Source of the DNA: Streptomyces sp. NBC_00461 | GTDB lineage: Bacteria; Actinomycetota; Actinomycetes; Streptomycetales; Streptomycetaceae | NCBI RefSeq assembly: GCF_036013935.1 | Contig: NZ_CP107902.1 | Span: 248,001 to 312,000 of the forward strand | Direction: 5' to 3' | DNA length: 64,000 nucleotides | Part shown: positions 39,236 through 48,098 of the stretch, piece after piece | Layout of the letters: every line of letters begins with the position of its first letter | How positions within the stretch are numbered: position 1 is the stretch's first letter | Made by a program: the position numbers and the translations under genes | The notes under the pieces: model-generated | Database searches by the model: none | Told to the model about the DNA's origin: nothing | What the model saw: the letters and a program-made list of their open reading frames with translations, nothing else

Positions 39236-39420
39236 GCCTGTCGTACTCCGGCAAGGCGGTGCATCTTCGCCTCCTGCGGCCAGGAGGCGTTCTTCGAAGG
39301 CCACGTCCACGCTCTCAGCGTGCTGGGCGGCGTCGCCTGCGGCAAGGTGCGCTATGACAACCGGCGGGCCGCGGCCTCGCCATCACCCAAGCCCGGGCAG
39401 CTGCCCAGGACGGCAAGGCA
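39236..39420 (+). pseudogene. IS21-type IstA fragment
   Basis: LSYSGKAVH, then after a frameshift FASCGQEAFFEGHVHALSVLGG and KVRYDN, match the central DDE region of IstA transposases. About 60 codons remain, fused to the MurG-like fragment. An IstB-like scrap also occurs at 12492-12660, but the two are far apart. Confidence 0.6.
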
Positions 39421-39578
39421 GGCTGACCGCTCTGGAACTCACTTCACCAGGAGGCGTCGCTCCCGTTGAGACCGGGAGCCAGGTCCGGAGTTGTGTTCTG
39501 CTCGTCGGGACGCCCGGCCAGACAGTGGCGTTGTGCAAGCGGCCGGCGGCCGTGTCACTTGACCGGTGACGGCAAGTG

Positions 39579-40322
39579 TCACGCCTGGACGGTGGGGCGA
39601 ACGTTGATCTCGCCGATCTCGACGTCGCTGGGCTGCTCGATGGCGAAGGCCACCGCGCGGGCGACCGCTGCCGGAGGGATGCCCACCGCGTCCATGTTCT
39701 TGCGCGTCTGCTCGCGGATGTTCGGGTCTGCCATGGAGTCGGCGAGATCGGTGCGGATGTATCCCGGCGAGATGGCTGTCGTGCGCACCACCCCGTCGGT
39801 GGACTCCCTGCGCAGCCCCTCGTGGACGGTGCGCACCGCGTTCTTGGTCGCGGCGTAGACAGCCATCGAGGGGGACACGCCGGACAGGCCGGCCACGGAG
39901 ACGATGCTCACCAGGTGGCCCGAGCCTTGCTCGCGGAAGGCGGGCAGCGCGGCGGCGACGCCGTTGAGCATGCCGCGAAGGTTGACATCGATCATGGCCG
40001 ACCAACTCTCGGTGTCGAGGTCGGCCAGCGGGCTGATCGGGGCGATGCCGGCGTTGTTTACCATCACGTCGATACGGCCGTACTGGTCGATGGTGGTGGC
40101 GACCAGGCGCTGCAGGTCCTCGGCCTTGGTGACGTCGACGACGCACGTGGCGGCTCGGCCGCCCTGCTCCCGGACCTCCTGCGCTATGGCGTCGATGCGC
40201 TCGCTGCGGCGCGCTGCGAGGACGACCGTAGCGCCGCGCTGGGCGAGTAGCCGGGCCGTGGCTTCGCCGATGCCGCCACTCGCTCCGGTGATAGCGACGA
40301 TCTTGCCGTGAAGAGAAAGCAC
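39579..40322 (-). CDS. Short-chain dehydrogenase/reductase (SDR)
   Basis: Classical SDR of 247 residues from GTG 40322, which has GGAGG 5 bp upstream. The NAD(P)-binding motif is TGASGGIGEA (TGxxxGxG), followed by NNAGIAP, the catalytic Ser of VSIVSVAGLSG and the YAATK motif (Tyr and Lys), then PGYIRTDL. ARRSE after strand 2 suggests NADP(H) preference. The substrate is unknown. It is divergent from a TetR regulator with two shared palindromes, so the pair is probably a self-contained regulated unit. Confidence 0.9.
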   Translation of the reverse strand: MLSLHGKIVAITGASGGIGEATARLLAQRGATVVLAARRSERIDAIAQEVREQGGRAATCVVDVTKAEDLQRLVATTIDQYGRIDVMVNNAGIAPISPLADLDTESWSAMIDVNLRGMLNGVAAALPAFREQGSGHLVSIVSVAGLSGVSPSMAVYAATKNAVRTVHEGLRRESTDGVVRTTAISPGYIRTDLADSMADPNIREQTRKNMDAVGIPPAAVARAVAFAIEQPSDVEIGEINVRPTVQA

Positions 40323-40341
40323 TACTGCCTCCAAGTAAAGT

Positions 40342-40384
40342 GGACACGTGTCCGCTACGTTGTCAGCCTACCGGACACGTGTCC
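40342..40384. promoter_or_regulatory. Two GGACACGTGTCC operators between SDR and TetR
   Basis: The 12-bp palindrome GGACACGTGTCC occurs at 40342-40353 and 40373-40384, centres 31 bp apart (about three helical turns). AAGTG flanks the first and its complement CACTT the second, so the whole region is itself an inverted repeat. It probably represses both genes when bound by the TetR protein. Confidence 0.85.
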
Positions 40385-40416
40385 ACTTGTCGGAGCCGGA
40401 ACATCAGGAGAGGCCC

Positions 40417-41004
40417 ATGAGTGCGCCAGCACGCCGTCCGGATGCGGTGCAGAACCGGACCCGCATCGTTGAAGCTGCCCGCGCAGCCCTCGCCGAGTCC
40501 CACCACGTCCACCTCAACGAGATCGCCAAGCGCGCCGGTGTAGGACAGGGAACGCTCTACCGGAACTTCCCCAACCGCGAAGCGCTCCTCGCCGAGGTCT
40601 ACCGGCGCGACGTCGAAGAACTCGTGACCGCCGCCTCCGCTCTACTGGCGGAACACGAGCCCGTGGAAGCCCTGCGTCACTGGCTCGACCGAGTGATCGA
40701 CTACGCCGAGATCAAGTACGGCGTCCTGGCAGCGCTCGAGCCGGCAGCGTGGCAAGACCTTGTCGCCCACAGCCAGAACCCCATCGAAGGCGCCCTCAGC
40801 CACCTGCTGGACGCCGGGAAAACAGCCGGTTCCATCCGCACGGACGTGGACGCCCGCGGGGTCCTCCTGCTCATCGCCTACCTCGGCCGACTGGACCGAG
40901 AAGAATGGGAAGCAACAGCACGGCCCCTGATGAACGTCATCCTCGAGGGCCTTCGCCGACAGCACGCGGACCGGCGAGGGCAGCAAACCCCGAAGACATC
41001 CTGA
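40417..41004 (+). CDS. TetR-family transcriptional regulator (AcrR type)
   Basis: Regulator of 195 residues from ATG 40417 (CAGGAGAGG upstream). The helix-turn-helix region is TRIVEAARAALAESHHVHLNEIAKRAGVGQGTLYRNFPNREALL; the C-terminal part is the SbtR/TetR_C-like helical bundle (VIDYAEIKYGVLAALE). It is divergent from the SDR gene and its start is 33 bp from the nearest operator. Confidence 0.9.
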   Translation: MSAPARRPDAVQNRTRIVEAARAALAESHHVHLNEIAKRAGVGQGTLYRNFPNREALLAEVYRRDVEELVTAASALLAEHEPVEALRHWLDRVIDYAEIKYGVLAALEPAAWQDLVAHSQNPIEGALSHLLDAGKTAGSIRTDVDARGVLLLIAYLGRLDREEWEATARPLMNVILEGLRRQHADRRGQQTPKTS

Positions 41005-41122
41005 ACAGCAACCGCAGCATCACCAAATAGGTGAGAAGAGACGTCGACACTCCGCCACCGAGCGGTGTCAGTTCTCATCGACATTTCACTGCTCGGTGAT
41101 CGACAAGTGCTGCCCAAACTCG

Positions 41123-41150
41123 GGCTCTGGTCCACTTCGTGTGGTCGCGT
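41123..41150. repeat. Left terminal inverted repeat of the ISL3-type unit
   Basis: It begins GGCTCTGGTCCACTTCGTG and matches the complement of 43906-43933 at all 28 positions. Confidence 0.85.
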
Positions 41151-41186
41151 ACACCGGGTGACTGTTGATCTTCGCCTGACGGTGGT

Positions 41187-41280
41187 TTTAGTGGTCGTAG
41201 GCGGTCAGTGCGCGCATGACTGGCTGGCCGCGCATGAAGCTGGCTCCCCTCGTCAGGCCCCTTGGAATCGATCTTCTAGG
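41187..41280. repeat. Inner inverted repeat, left copy, abutting the methyltransferase start
   Basis: About 94 bp starting TTTAGTGGTCGTAGGCGGTC and ending ATCGATCTTCTAGG. The complement of 42153-42250 matches with about seven mismatches and one indel. It ends 5 bp before the methyltransferase start codon, so it contains the gene's ribosome-binding and promoter region. Confidence 0.8.
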
Positions 41281-41285
41281 CTGGC

Positions 41286-42140
41286 GTGGTGACTGATGAG
41301 CAGGAGTGGGTGCAGCCGTCGGGAGTGTGGGCCACGGCGGTGGGGGTGGCCAGGGTGCGGGCGCTGGAGACCGAGCGGGAGAACGCGCTGTTCCGCGACC
41401 CACTGGCACAGGCCTTCGCCGCCGCCGGCGGCCTGTGGCCCTCCTCGCCGCCGCTGCCCGATGACGCGGCCGCACGACGCCGCCGGCTGGCCGTGTCGTT
41501 CTCGATCGTCATCAGGACGAAGTTCCTCGACGACCTGTTGCAGCAGGCCTCCGCGGCCGGGGTCCGGCAGGTCGTGCTGCTCGGCGCCGGCATGGACAGC
41601 CGGGCCTTCCGGATGGAGTGGCCCGAGGGCACCCGGCTGTTCGAGGTCGACACCGCCGCGCCACTGGACTTCAAGGCTTCGGTGCTGCGCCAGGAGCGGG
41701 CCGTTGCACGCTGTGAGCGGATCTCCGTCGCGGTGGATCTGCGTGAGGACTGGCCAGGCGCGCTGGCCTCCGCAGGGCACGACCCGGCCGTGCCGACCGC
41801 GTGGATCGCCGAAGGACTACTGATCTATCTGCCCGAGGATGCGGTGGAGCTGCTGCTGGCCCGGATCAGCGCGCAGTCGGCGGCAGGCAGTCGGATGGGG
41901 CTGACGTTGGGCTCGCGCGGCGTGATCGAGCGCTTCGGCGCGGACGCCGTGCCGGGATCGGCGGCGTCCATGTGGGTCTCGGAGATGCCCGACGACCCGG
42001 TGGGCTGGCTGGCCGGGCACGGTTGGGAGGCCGACAGCCACACCCTGCGCGAGCGCGCTGCCGCCTACGGCCGCCCGATCAGCACCCCGCCGCAGCGCGA
42101 GGAGCGGCCCGGCGGGCTGATCTCGGCGGTCCGCCGGTAG
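41286..42140 (+). CDS. SAM-dependent methyltransferase (class I, PPM/leucine-carboxyl-methyltransferase-like)
   Basis: Protein of 284 residues with two possible GTG starts (41286, 41289). It belongs to the actinobacterial SAM methyltransferase group related to leucine carboxyl methyltransferases: RALETERENALFRDPLAQAFAAA at the N-terminus, then VRQVVLLGAGMDSRAFRM (motif I), LFEVDTAAPLDFK and WIAEGLLIYLP (motif IV). Substrates in this group are mostly unknown. The gene is tightly bracketed by about 94-bp inverted repeats (ending 5 bp before its start and beginning 12 bp after its stop) and lies between the terminal repeats of an ISL3-type element. It may use the repeat for its promoter. Confidence 0.87.
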   Translation: MVTDEQEWVQPSGVWATAVGVARVRALETERENALFRDPLAQAFAAAGGLWPSSPPLPDDAAARRRRLAVSFSIVIRTKFLDDLLQQASAAGVRQVVLLGAGMDSRAFRMEWPEGTRLFEVDTAAPLDFKASVLRQERAVARCERISVAVDLREDWPGALASAGHDPAVPTAWIAEGLLIYLPEDAVELLLARISAQSAAGSRMGLTLGSRGVIERFGADAVPGSAASMWVSEMPDDPVGWLAGHGWEADSHTLRERAAAYGRPISTPPQREERPGGLISAVRR

Positions 42141-42152
42141 AGCGCCTCCCGG

Positions 42153-42250
42153 CTCCCTGGATGATCGATTCCAAGGGGGCCTGATGAGTGGAGCCAGGTT
42201 CATGCGCGGTCAGCCGGTCATGCGCGCACTGACCGCCTACGACCACTAAA
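42153..42250. repeat. Inner inverted repeat, right copy
   Basis: Complementary copy of 41187-41280, beginning 12 bp after the methyltransferase stop and ending CTACGACCACTAAA. With the left copy it would form a long imperfect stem around the gene. It also contains CATGCGCG-type direct motifs, but no open reading frame of its own. Confidence 0.8.
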
Positions 42251-42304
42251 GTCCGCCCGAAAAAATGCCTGGCTGGACGGTGGTGTGGTCGACAGTCCTT
42301 CGCT

Positions 42305-43896
42305 GTGAACGAAGTGCTGCCGCAGTTGAACGAGCTGCTGTTTTCCTCGGTCGAGGGCGTGTTGGCGGAATCGGTCGAGGTGATCGACATGGTCGTCCGG
42401 GTCGAGGCCCGTACGACCGCAGGGCGGGCGGCCTGTCCGGGGTGCGGGTGCTGGTCGGGGCGAATACACGGCTCCTACCTGCGATTTCCTCGTGATCTGC
42501 CGACGGCGGGCAAGTTCGTCGTGGTGTCGTTGCGGGTGCGGAGGTTCGTCTGCGAGGAGGAATCCTGCGAGCGCATGACCTTCGCCGAGCAAGTACCCGG
42601 TCTCACCCGCAGGTTCGGGCGACGGACCGAGCGGCTGCGGTCGACGCTGGTGTCGGTCGGTCTTGCGCTCGCGGTGCGGGCCGGCGCCCGAATGACGGAC
42701 GCCTTCAAGGTTCCGGTCAGCCGCAACACCCTGTTGAGGCTGATCGCCTCGCTTCCGGACCCTGCCACCGCAGTACCCCGTGTGGTCGGCGTGGACGAGT
42801 ACGCCCAGCGCAAGGGCCCTGTCTACGGAACCGTACTCGTCGATGTCGAGACACGTCGCCCGGTCGACCTCCTTCCCGATCGGGAGGCGGACACGCTCGC
42901 GGCCTGGCTCCCCGAGCGGCCCGGCATCGAGATCGTCTGCCGCGACCGGGCTCCCTTCATCGCCGAGGGCGCCACCCGCGGCGCCCCGCAGGCCCTCCAG
43001 GTCGCCGACCGATGGCATCTCTGGCACAACCTGGGCGAAGCCGCCGAGAAGTGCGTCTACCGGCACCGTGGCTGTTTGCGTCTCACGCCGGCCCAGCCTG
43101 AGGAACCGCAGGAAGAGGCGGAGCCTGCTGCGTCGCCCTGGCCGACAGGGCACCGGTTCGCCGAACGCACCCGCGCCAAGCACGCCACCATCCACGCTCT
43201 CCTCGCCGCCGGGCACAGCAAGCGGTCCGTCGCCCGGCAGCTCGGGATGACCCTCAACACGATCTTGCGTTTCTCCCGTGCCGCTACTGCGGAGGAGATG
43301 TTTACCGGGCAGTGGCAAAGCCGTGCGACCGGGCTCGATGACTACAAGCCCCACCTCGATCAGCGTTGGCAGGAAGGCTGCACCAACGCCTGGAAACTGT
43401 GGGAGGAGATCAGGGAACAGGGCTATCCCCGCGGATACGCCAGTGTCCGTGCCTACGTCAGCAGGACGCTTCGCGGCAAACCCCAACCGGTCGGCCCCCG
43501 CCCGCCGTCAGCCCGGGCCGTTACGCGCTGGATCCTCACCCACCCCGACGCCCTACCCGAAGGGGATCGGCTCCAGCTCAAAGCCGTCCTGGCCAATTGC
43601 CCCGAGCTGACGGCACCTGCCGAGCACGTGCGCTCCTTCGGGCACATGGTCGCTCACCTCCAGGGCGACCAGTTGCCGACCTGGATCGAAGCGGCTACCT
43701 CCACCACCGAACTGCCCAGCCTCCGGAGCTTCGCCCAACACCTCGAACGCGACCTCGACGCCGTCACCGCGGGCCTCACACTGCCCTGGAACTCCGGCGT
43801 CGTGGAGGTCATGTCAACCGGATCAAGATACTCAAGCGCCAGATGTTCGGCCGCACAGGATTCGAACTCCTGCGCAAACGAGTCCTGTTGGCGTAA
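42305..43896 (+). pseudogene. ISL3-family transposase with late frameshift
   Basis: GTG 42305 opens a transposase of the ISL3 family. It has an N-terminal zinc-finger-like CPGCGCW region with FVCEEESCER, a DDE_Tnp_ISL3 domain (RVVGVDEYAQRKGPVYGTVLVD; VADRWHLWHNL) and an HTH insertion (RSVARQLGMTLNTILRFS). Near 43,806 the frame changes: the expected NSGVVEGHVNRIK is read as NSGVVEVMSTG, consistent with loss of one G. The true C-terminus, VNRIKILKRQMFGRTGFELL, is in the next frame and stops at 43896. The catalytic Glu lies right at the break. A sequencing error would give the same picture. Confidence 0.82.
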
Positions 43897-43905
43897 CCGA
43901 GAGTC

Positions 43906-43933
43906 ACGCGACCACACGAAGTGGACCAGAGCC
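43906..43933. repeat. Right terminal inverted repeat of the ISL3-type unit
   Basis: It ends GTGGACCAGAGCC and is the exact 28-bp complement of 41123-41150, lying 9 bp beyond the end of the transposase. Confidence 0.85.
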
Positions 43934-44410
43934 GCTGCTCGGCGACATAGCCACAAGGTCGGCGCGGCGCTGTTCGTTCGGTGTCATGGCGCCATCCTGC
44001 TGCCTTCACGAGCGCTCCGCCGGGAAGCGAAGTGGTCGGATCCCGGTGTGCCTGGTCGCAACAAAGAAGCCATCGAGCGCTGGCCGCCTCGGTGCCGTTC
44101 ACCTACTTCCTGGCCAACGAGGCACCGGTAGCCGCGTCAATCGAAAGTCAGGTGCAGGACCGGAATTGATCGGCCCCTCGAACCGGGTTCCTGATCAACT
44201 CCCCGGCCCTGCAAACTCAGGACTGCCGGAACCGACAGGACAGAAGGGAGCGGGGCCACGTCCCGTTCGCTCCGCAAGCGACTCTCCGGCGAGGCCGGCG
44301 CCAGTCATGCCGGCCTGGTCCCGCGAATCCAGCCCGGCGGTTCTCGCCTCTATCCCTCGCGGGAAAGAGAACGAACAGTCAATGAACACACTTGGAAAGG
44401 TGCACCAACG
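43934..44410. other. Gene-free stretch upstream of the small secreted protein
   Basis: I find no supported gene in these 477 bp. GAAAGG at about 44,394 precedes the next start codon; the promoter of that gene is presumably here. Short frames on both strands show no family resemblance. Confidence 0.4.
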
Positions 44411-44833
44411 ATGAAGCTCACGCTTCGCCGGAACGGGCGCAAGCTCGTCACCGCGCTGACCGCTGCTCTCACCCTGGGAACGGGCGCTGTCATGGTGAGC
44501 GCCGGGCAGGCGTCCGCCGCCTCCGGCTTTTTTCCGTACGCCTTCGCCAGCTCGCTGCCCGGCGGGACTGCCGCTATCGGGATCAAGGTGAACGGTACGG
44601 ATGGCGGGTGCCACCTCCTGCGGGCGGGTGACACCGTCGTCCCCCTGACGGGGACGGTCTTTGCCAGCGGTGGCGACCACGTGGTGGTAACCGCCTATGG
44701 CAGCCAGACCTGCAACCTCGGCACGGGTATCAGCACACAGGCGTACGACCTGCAGAGCAATCTGACGGCTCCGAGTGGCGAGAGTTCGATCGTGTTCTCC
44801 GTAACCCAGAACTTCTGGCAGTTCCGCCGTTAG
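44411..44833 (+). CDS. Small secreted protein of unknown function
   Basis: Protein of 140 residues with a Sec signal (MKLTLRRNGRKLVTALTAAL, then TLGTGAVMVSAGQASA before ASGFFPY). The mature part of about 100 residues is beta-rich (GTAAIGIKVNGTDGGCHLL; GDHVVVTAYGSQTCNLG) and has two cysteines able to form one disulfide. I do not recognise the family. It stands alone between an ISL3-type unit and an IS1182-type remnant and is complete, which is notable among so many broken genes. Confidence 0.68.
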   Translation: MKLTLRRNGRKLVTALTAALTLGTGAVMVSAGQASAASGFFPYAFASSLPGGTAAIGIKVNGTDGGCHLLRAGDTVVPLTGTVFASGGDHVVVTAYGSQTCNLGTGISTQAYDLQSNLTAPSGESSIVFSVTQNFWQFRR

Positions 44834-45384
44834 GGACTGCCCTGAGTCGGGATCCCCGAAGGTGACTGCTGCCAGAAACCCCAGGTCAGAGGCCTGCCCT
44901 GGGGCAATGCGGTCGATGATCCCCGCCGTGGGTCCGGGCTGCGAAACGGGCCCGGGGTGCACGCGGCCTGCTCGGGGCAGCGGCCGCACTGGCGGGCGTC
45001 GAACCGGACCACCACCGATGTCGGCTCCGCCACCGGAAGGTCCCGCCAGTTGCCGCTGACCTGCCCGTTGGGGCAGGTGACCTCGCGTTGGTCGAAGCCG
45101 ATGACGAAGTTCTCCCTGCCGAAGCCATCCCCGGCCCGGTGCTGCGGCGAGGTGCTGGAGGGAAGCGGCCCGCCCAGGGTGACGCGGTGGAGGCGGGCGG
45201 CGGTGTCCATGCCGTCGACGGAGGTATAGCCGCCGTCGACCAGGTGCTGCCCGGGCAGCAGGCGAAGCCGCTTGAGGCGGGCATGGATGCCGGGCAGCGC
45301 CTGGCCGTCCGCGCTGGAGACGACGGCGGCCACATCGGTGATGACGTTGATCCGCTTGTCGTCGCAGGTAACCTTGTCGGGCAT
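44830..45384 (-). pseudogene. IS1182-type transposase remnant
   Basis: The frame contains INVITDVAAVVSSADGQALPGIHARLKRLRLLPGQHLVDGGYTSV, a DDE region of IS1182-like transposases, followed by the Cys-rich VTCPNGQVSGNW and CGRCPEQAACT. The N-terminal half is missing upstream of 45,384 and homology fades after CTPGPF, where the frame appears shifted. It is not functional. Confidence 0.65.
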
Positions 45385-45442
45385 GGGGGTGCCTCTCGGT
45401 CTCCTGATGGGTCGGGTGTCCTAGTCCAACCCGCGCCACGGG

Positions 45443-46972
45443 TCAGGTGAGCACCGACGGTGCCTCCCCGGATTCCCCCGTGTCGGCGTCGTCCGGCAAA
45501 CGGGTCAGACGGACGGCCATGTACGGGTGACCCGGCAGCTCCACGCGCACGCGGGAGTCCGCCGTCACGCCGACACGGTCGATCGTCATGGCCCACGTGT
45601 CGATCACGTCGATCGCGTAGCGCCCGTTGGCGGGCACGCTGATGTCCCGGAACCGTGGGCGGTTGAAGCCGAAGTAGATGAGTTCGCACGCGTCCTGGAC
45701 CCCGCCGCGGGGGGCATCCCAGTCGGAGGGCAGGGGGTCGAAGACGCTGGTGGGGGACTCGCGGATGACGCGGTGCAGGAACGCGATGCGTTCAGGGCTG
45801 GTCCCGGCCAACTCGCCGCCCTTGGACCACCACAGTTCCTCGGCGTCGTTGAGGTAGGTCTCGCCGTGCTGGACGTACCCGCCACGCACTGCGCCCTCCC
45901 AGCAGCGCCGCACAAGTTCCTCACCCGTGAGGTTCCCCCAGCCCTGGTCGATATCGCCTTCGTACCCGCACTCGTCGATCACGATGGGCTTGCCCCACTG
46001 TTCCCGCCAGGTGTCGGTGTTCTCCGCGGTGCGGTAGACGTCGACGCGCTGGATGCTGCAGTGAGTGATCCACGGCTTCGCGTAGTCGTAGAACGGGCCG
46101 CAGTTGTGGATGGAGGTCAGGTGACCGAGCGGATCCTCTTCGGCCACGATGCCGGCCAGACGCTCCCAGTCGGCCTCGCTCTTGGCCTCCACCAGGTCGT
46201 ACTCGTTGGCCATCGACCACCACACGTTCGACAGCGCCGACAGCCGCCGGACGGCGTACCGCGTCAACCGGTCGTCGGCGTCGCGTCCGAGCTGGGCGAA
46301 GCCCCACCGGTCGTAGGGGTGGAAGAGGATGACGTCCGCCTCGATCCCCAACTCCCGCAGCGCGCGCACCTCCTCCTCGAAGCGGCGGAAGAACCGGGGG
46401 TCGAAGCGAGTGGTGTCCCAGCCGGCCGCCACGGAGCCGGGGAACGGGTACAGCTCGGGCTCGTCCGTGTTGTAGGTATACGCCTTGGGCAGCAGGCACA
46501 TCCGCACCTTGGTGAAGCCGCTTGCCGCCAGCGTGCGCCGGGTCGCGGCCCGCAGGCGTTCGACCTGGTGCGTCCAGGCGTGCGCGGTGGTTCCGATCGG
46601 CAGGTACCGGGTGCCGTCGGCGTACGCGAAGTGATGGCGCTCGGCCACCCGCACCGGACCGTGGCGGCCCGAAGCGGCCGGCCCGGTCAGGAAGTCGCCG
46701 GAGAGGCCGTCAAGCGAGCGTGCGGTGGACGATGTGACGAAGGTCCAGGATCCCTCGACGTCGGGCATGAATCGGATCCGGTACGTTCCGTCTCCGTCGT
46801 AGAAGCCGCCGACGCGCAGCTCGCGCTGCCCGTCGCTGAATATTGCGCCGAGTTCGACATCGGTGAACGGGTTGCCGTCTGACGGTCCATCGAGCTCGAT
46901 CTCGAACACGTCCCATCGAGCGCAGTGCTCGTCGTGACGTATGCGGGCAGTAGTCTCGACATGGTGATCCAT
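45443..46972 (-). CDS. DUF5060/DUF4038-type glycoside hydrolase (GH140-like)
   Basis: Protein of 509 residues from ATG 46972 (GTG 46981 is also possible). The N-terminal DUF5060 beta-domain (about 1-95; WDVFEIELDGPSDGNPFTDVEL, FYDGDGTYRIRFMPDVEGSW) is followed by a DUF4038 TIM barrel (about 110-400; YLPIGTTAHAWTHQ, WWSMANEYDLVEAKSE with a likely acid/base Glu, VIDECGYEGDI with the likely nucleophile Glu) and a C-terminal DUF5605-like domain. Characterised relatives cleave apiose or other pectin side-chain sugars. No signal peptide is seen, so it probably acts on imported oligosaccharides. It is next to the remains of a GH31 gene. Confidence 0.82.
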   Translation of the reverse strand: MDHHVETTARIRHDEHCARWDVFEIELDGPSDGNPFTDVELGAIFSDGQRELRVGGFYDGDGTYRIRFMPDVEGSWTFVTSSTARSLDGLSGDFLTGPAASGRHGPVRVAERHHFAYADGTRYLPIGTTAHAWTHQVERLRAATRRTLAASGFTKVRMCLLPKAYTYNTDEPELYPFPGSVAAGWDTTRFDPRFFRRFEEEVRALRELGIEADVILFHPYDRWGFAQLGRDADDRLTRYAVRRLSALSNVWWSMANEYDLVEAKSEADWERLAGIVAEEDPLGHLTSIHNCGPFYDYAKPWITHCSIQRVDVYRTAENTDTWREQWGKPIVIDECGYEGDIDQGWGNLTGEELVRRCWEGAVRGGYVQHGETYLNDAEELWWSKGGELAGTSPERIAFLHRVIRESPTSVFDPLPSDWDAPRGGVQDACELIYFGFNRPRFRDISVPANGRYAIDVIDTWAMTIDRVGVTADSRVRVELPGHPYMAVRLTRLPDDADTGESGEAPSVLT

Positions 46973-47059
46973 AAAACCCACGATAGTGGTCTGCGTCGTA
47001 AGTCCGTCGGGGGTTGATCACGTTTCCGGGGCGGTGGAGGATTCTTCTGAGTGATCGGC

Positions 47060-47437
47060 GGTGTGTCCGTCGAGTCTGGCCCAGATTGTCCAGGTCGGAG
47101 GTGGTGAACCTCCACTGGAACGGCTGTGCTGTGACGTTGTAGCGGTCTTCGAACCCTCGGAGCCGTTCCCGGACCTCGGCGAGGTCTGTGAAGTCGTTGG
47201 GCGAGACGACCTTGCGCTGCACGACGGAGAAGTAGATCTCCACCTGGTTCAGCCAGGAGGCGTGCACCGGGGTGTGAATGAGGACCGCGTTTCGGGAACG
47301 CCTTGGTCAGGCGGTCGGCGGCTTTCTTGCCGCGTTGGGAGGAGCCGTTGTCGACGCCCCAGAGCACCCGCTTGGCGCTCGCGTAGGGCTCATGGCCTGG
47401 GCGACCAGGGCCATGAACGGGTCGATGCCGATAGTCG
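47060..47437 (-). pseudogene. IS630-family transposase C-terminal remnant
   Basis: On the minus strand GIDPFMALVAQ and EPYASAKRVLWGVDNGSS lead through GKKAADRLTKAF, then after a shift near 47,270 HASWLNQVEIYFSVVQRKVVS and FEDRYNVTAQPFQWRFTTSDL, the IS630-type C-terminus with its catalytic Glu (NQVEIYF). The N-terminal half is absent. It has cut off the 5' end of the GH31 gene at about 47,438. Confidence 0.7.
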
Positions 47438-48098
47438 GGCCGCGCTGTGGTCCGGCGACATCCCTCCCACCTTCGGCTCTCTCGCACGCCAGATCAGGGC
47501 CGGACTGAACGTCGCGATGAGCGGTATCCCCTGGTGGAACACCGACATCGGCGGTTTCTCCGGCGGTGACCCGGACGATCCCGCGTACCGCGAGGTGCTG
47601 CTCCGCTGGTTCCAGTTCGGCACCTTCAGCCCCGTCGTGCGGCTGCACGGGGACCGCCTGCCGCACTACCCCGACTTCTGCACGGAGGCGACCGGCGGCC
47701 CGAACGAGGTCTGGTCCTACGGCGAAGAGGCGTACGGCATCCTCCGCGACCATCTGTCGCTGCGCGAGCGCCTGCGCCCGTACCTGACGCGGCTGTCCGA
47801 GGACGCCCACCGCACCGGCGCACCGCCGATGCGCCCGCTGTTCTTCGACTTCCCCGACGACGGGCACGCCTGGGACATCGACGACCAGTTCCTACTCGGA
47901 CCCGATGTGCTGGTGGCCCCCATGTACGAGGCGGGCGGGCGGACCCGCCGGGTGTACCTGCCGTCCGGAACGCGCTGGCTCGACCCGGCCACCGGAAGCG
48001 TGGTGGAGGGCGGTACGACGCTCGACGCGGGCGCGCCGCTGGAGCGCATTCCCGTCTTCGTGCGCGAGGGAGCGGCCATCGCAGCTCTGCTGCGCTGA
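47438..48098 (+). pseudogene. GH31 alpha-glycosidase C-terminal fragment
   Basis: From AALWSGDIPPTFGSLARQIRA the frame follows the second half of the GH31 barrel; the Asp of WSGDI is the catalytic acid/base. It continues NVAMSGIPWWNTDIGGFSGG and FLLGPDVLVAPMYE, ending in the C-terminal beta-sandwich at 48098. The first half with the nucleophile is gone, replaced by an IS630 remnant. A full enzyme would need about 400 more residues. Family members are alpha-xylosidases and alpha-glucosidases. Confidence 0.8.

Larger units (their letters stand above)
41123..43933 (+). mobile_element. ISL3-type transposon with methyltransferase passenger and perfect 28-bp inverted repeats
   Basis: The 28-bp sequence at 41123-41150 (beginning GGCTCTGGTCCACTTCGTG) is repeated exactly in inverted form at 43906-43933. 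The 2.8-kb interval holds a SAM methyltransferase gene and an ISL3-type transposase on the same strand. A plain ISL3 element of this group would be about 1.5-1.7 kb and would begin shortly before the transposase, but no repeat copy lies there, so the methyltransferase is inside the mobile unit. I could not identify a clean target duplication. The transposase carries a frameshift, so movement now may need another copy. Confidence 0.75.

Noticed and set aside
47278..48098. GH31 as a complete gene starting upstream near 47,061
   Set aside because: The plus-strand codons before about 47,438 are antisense to an IS630 remnant; homology to GH31 begins only at AALWSGD.
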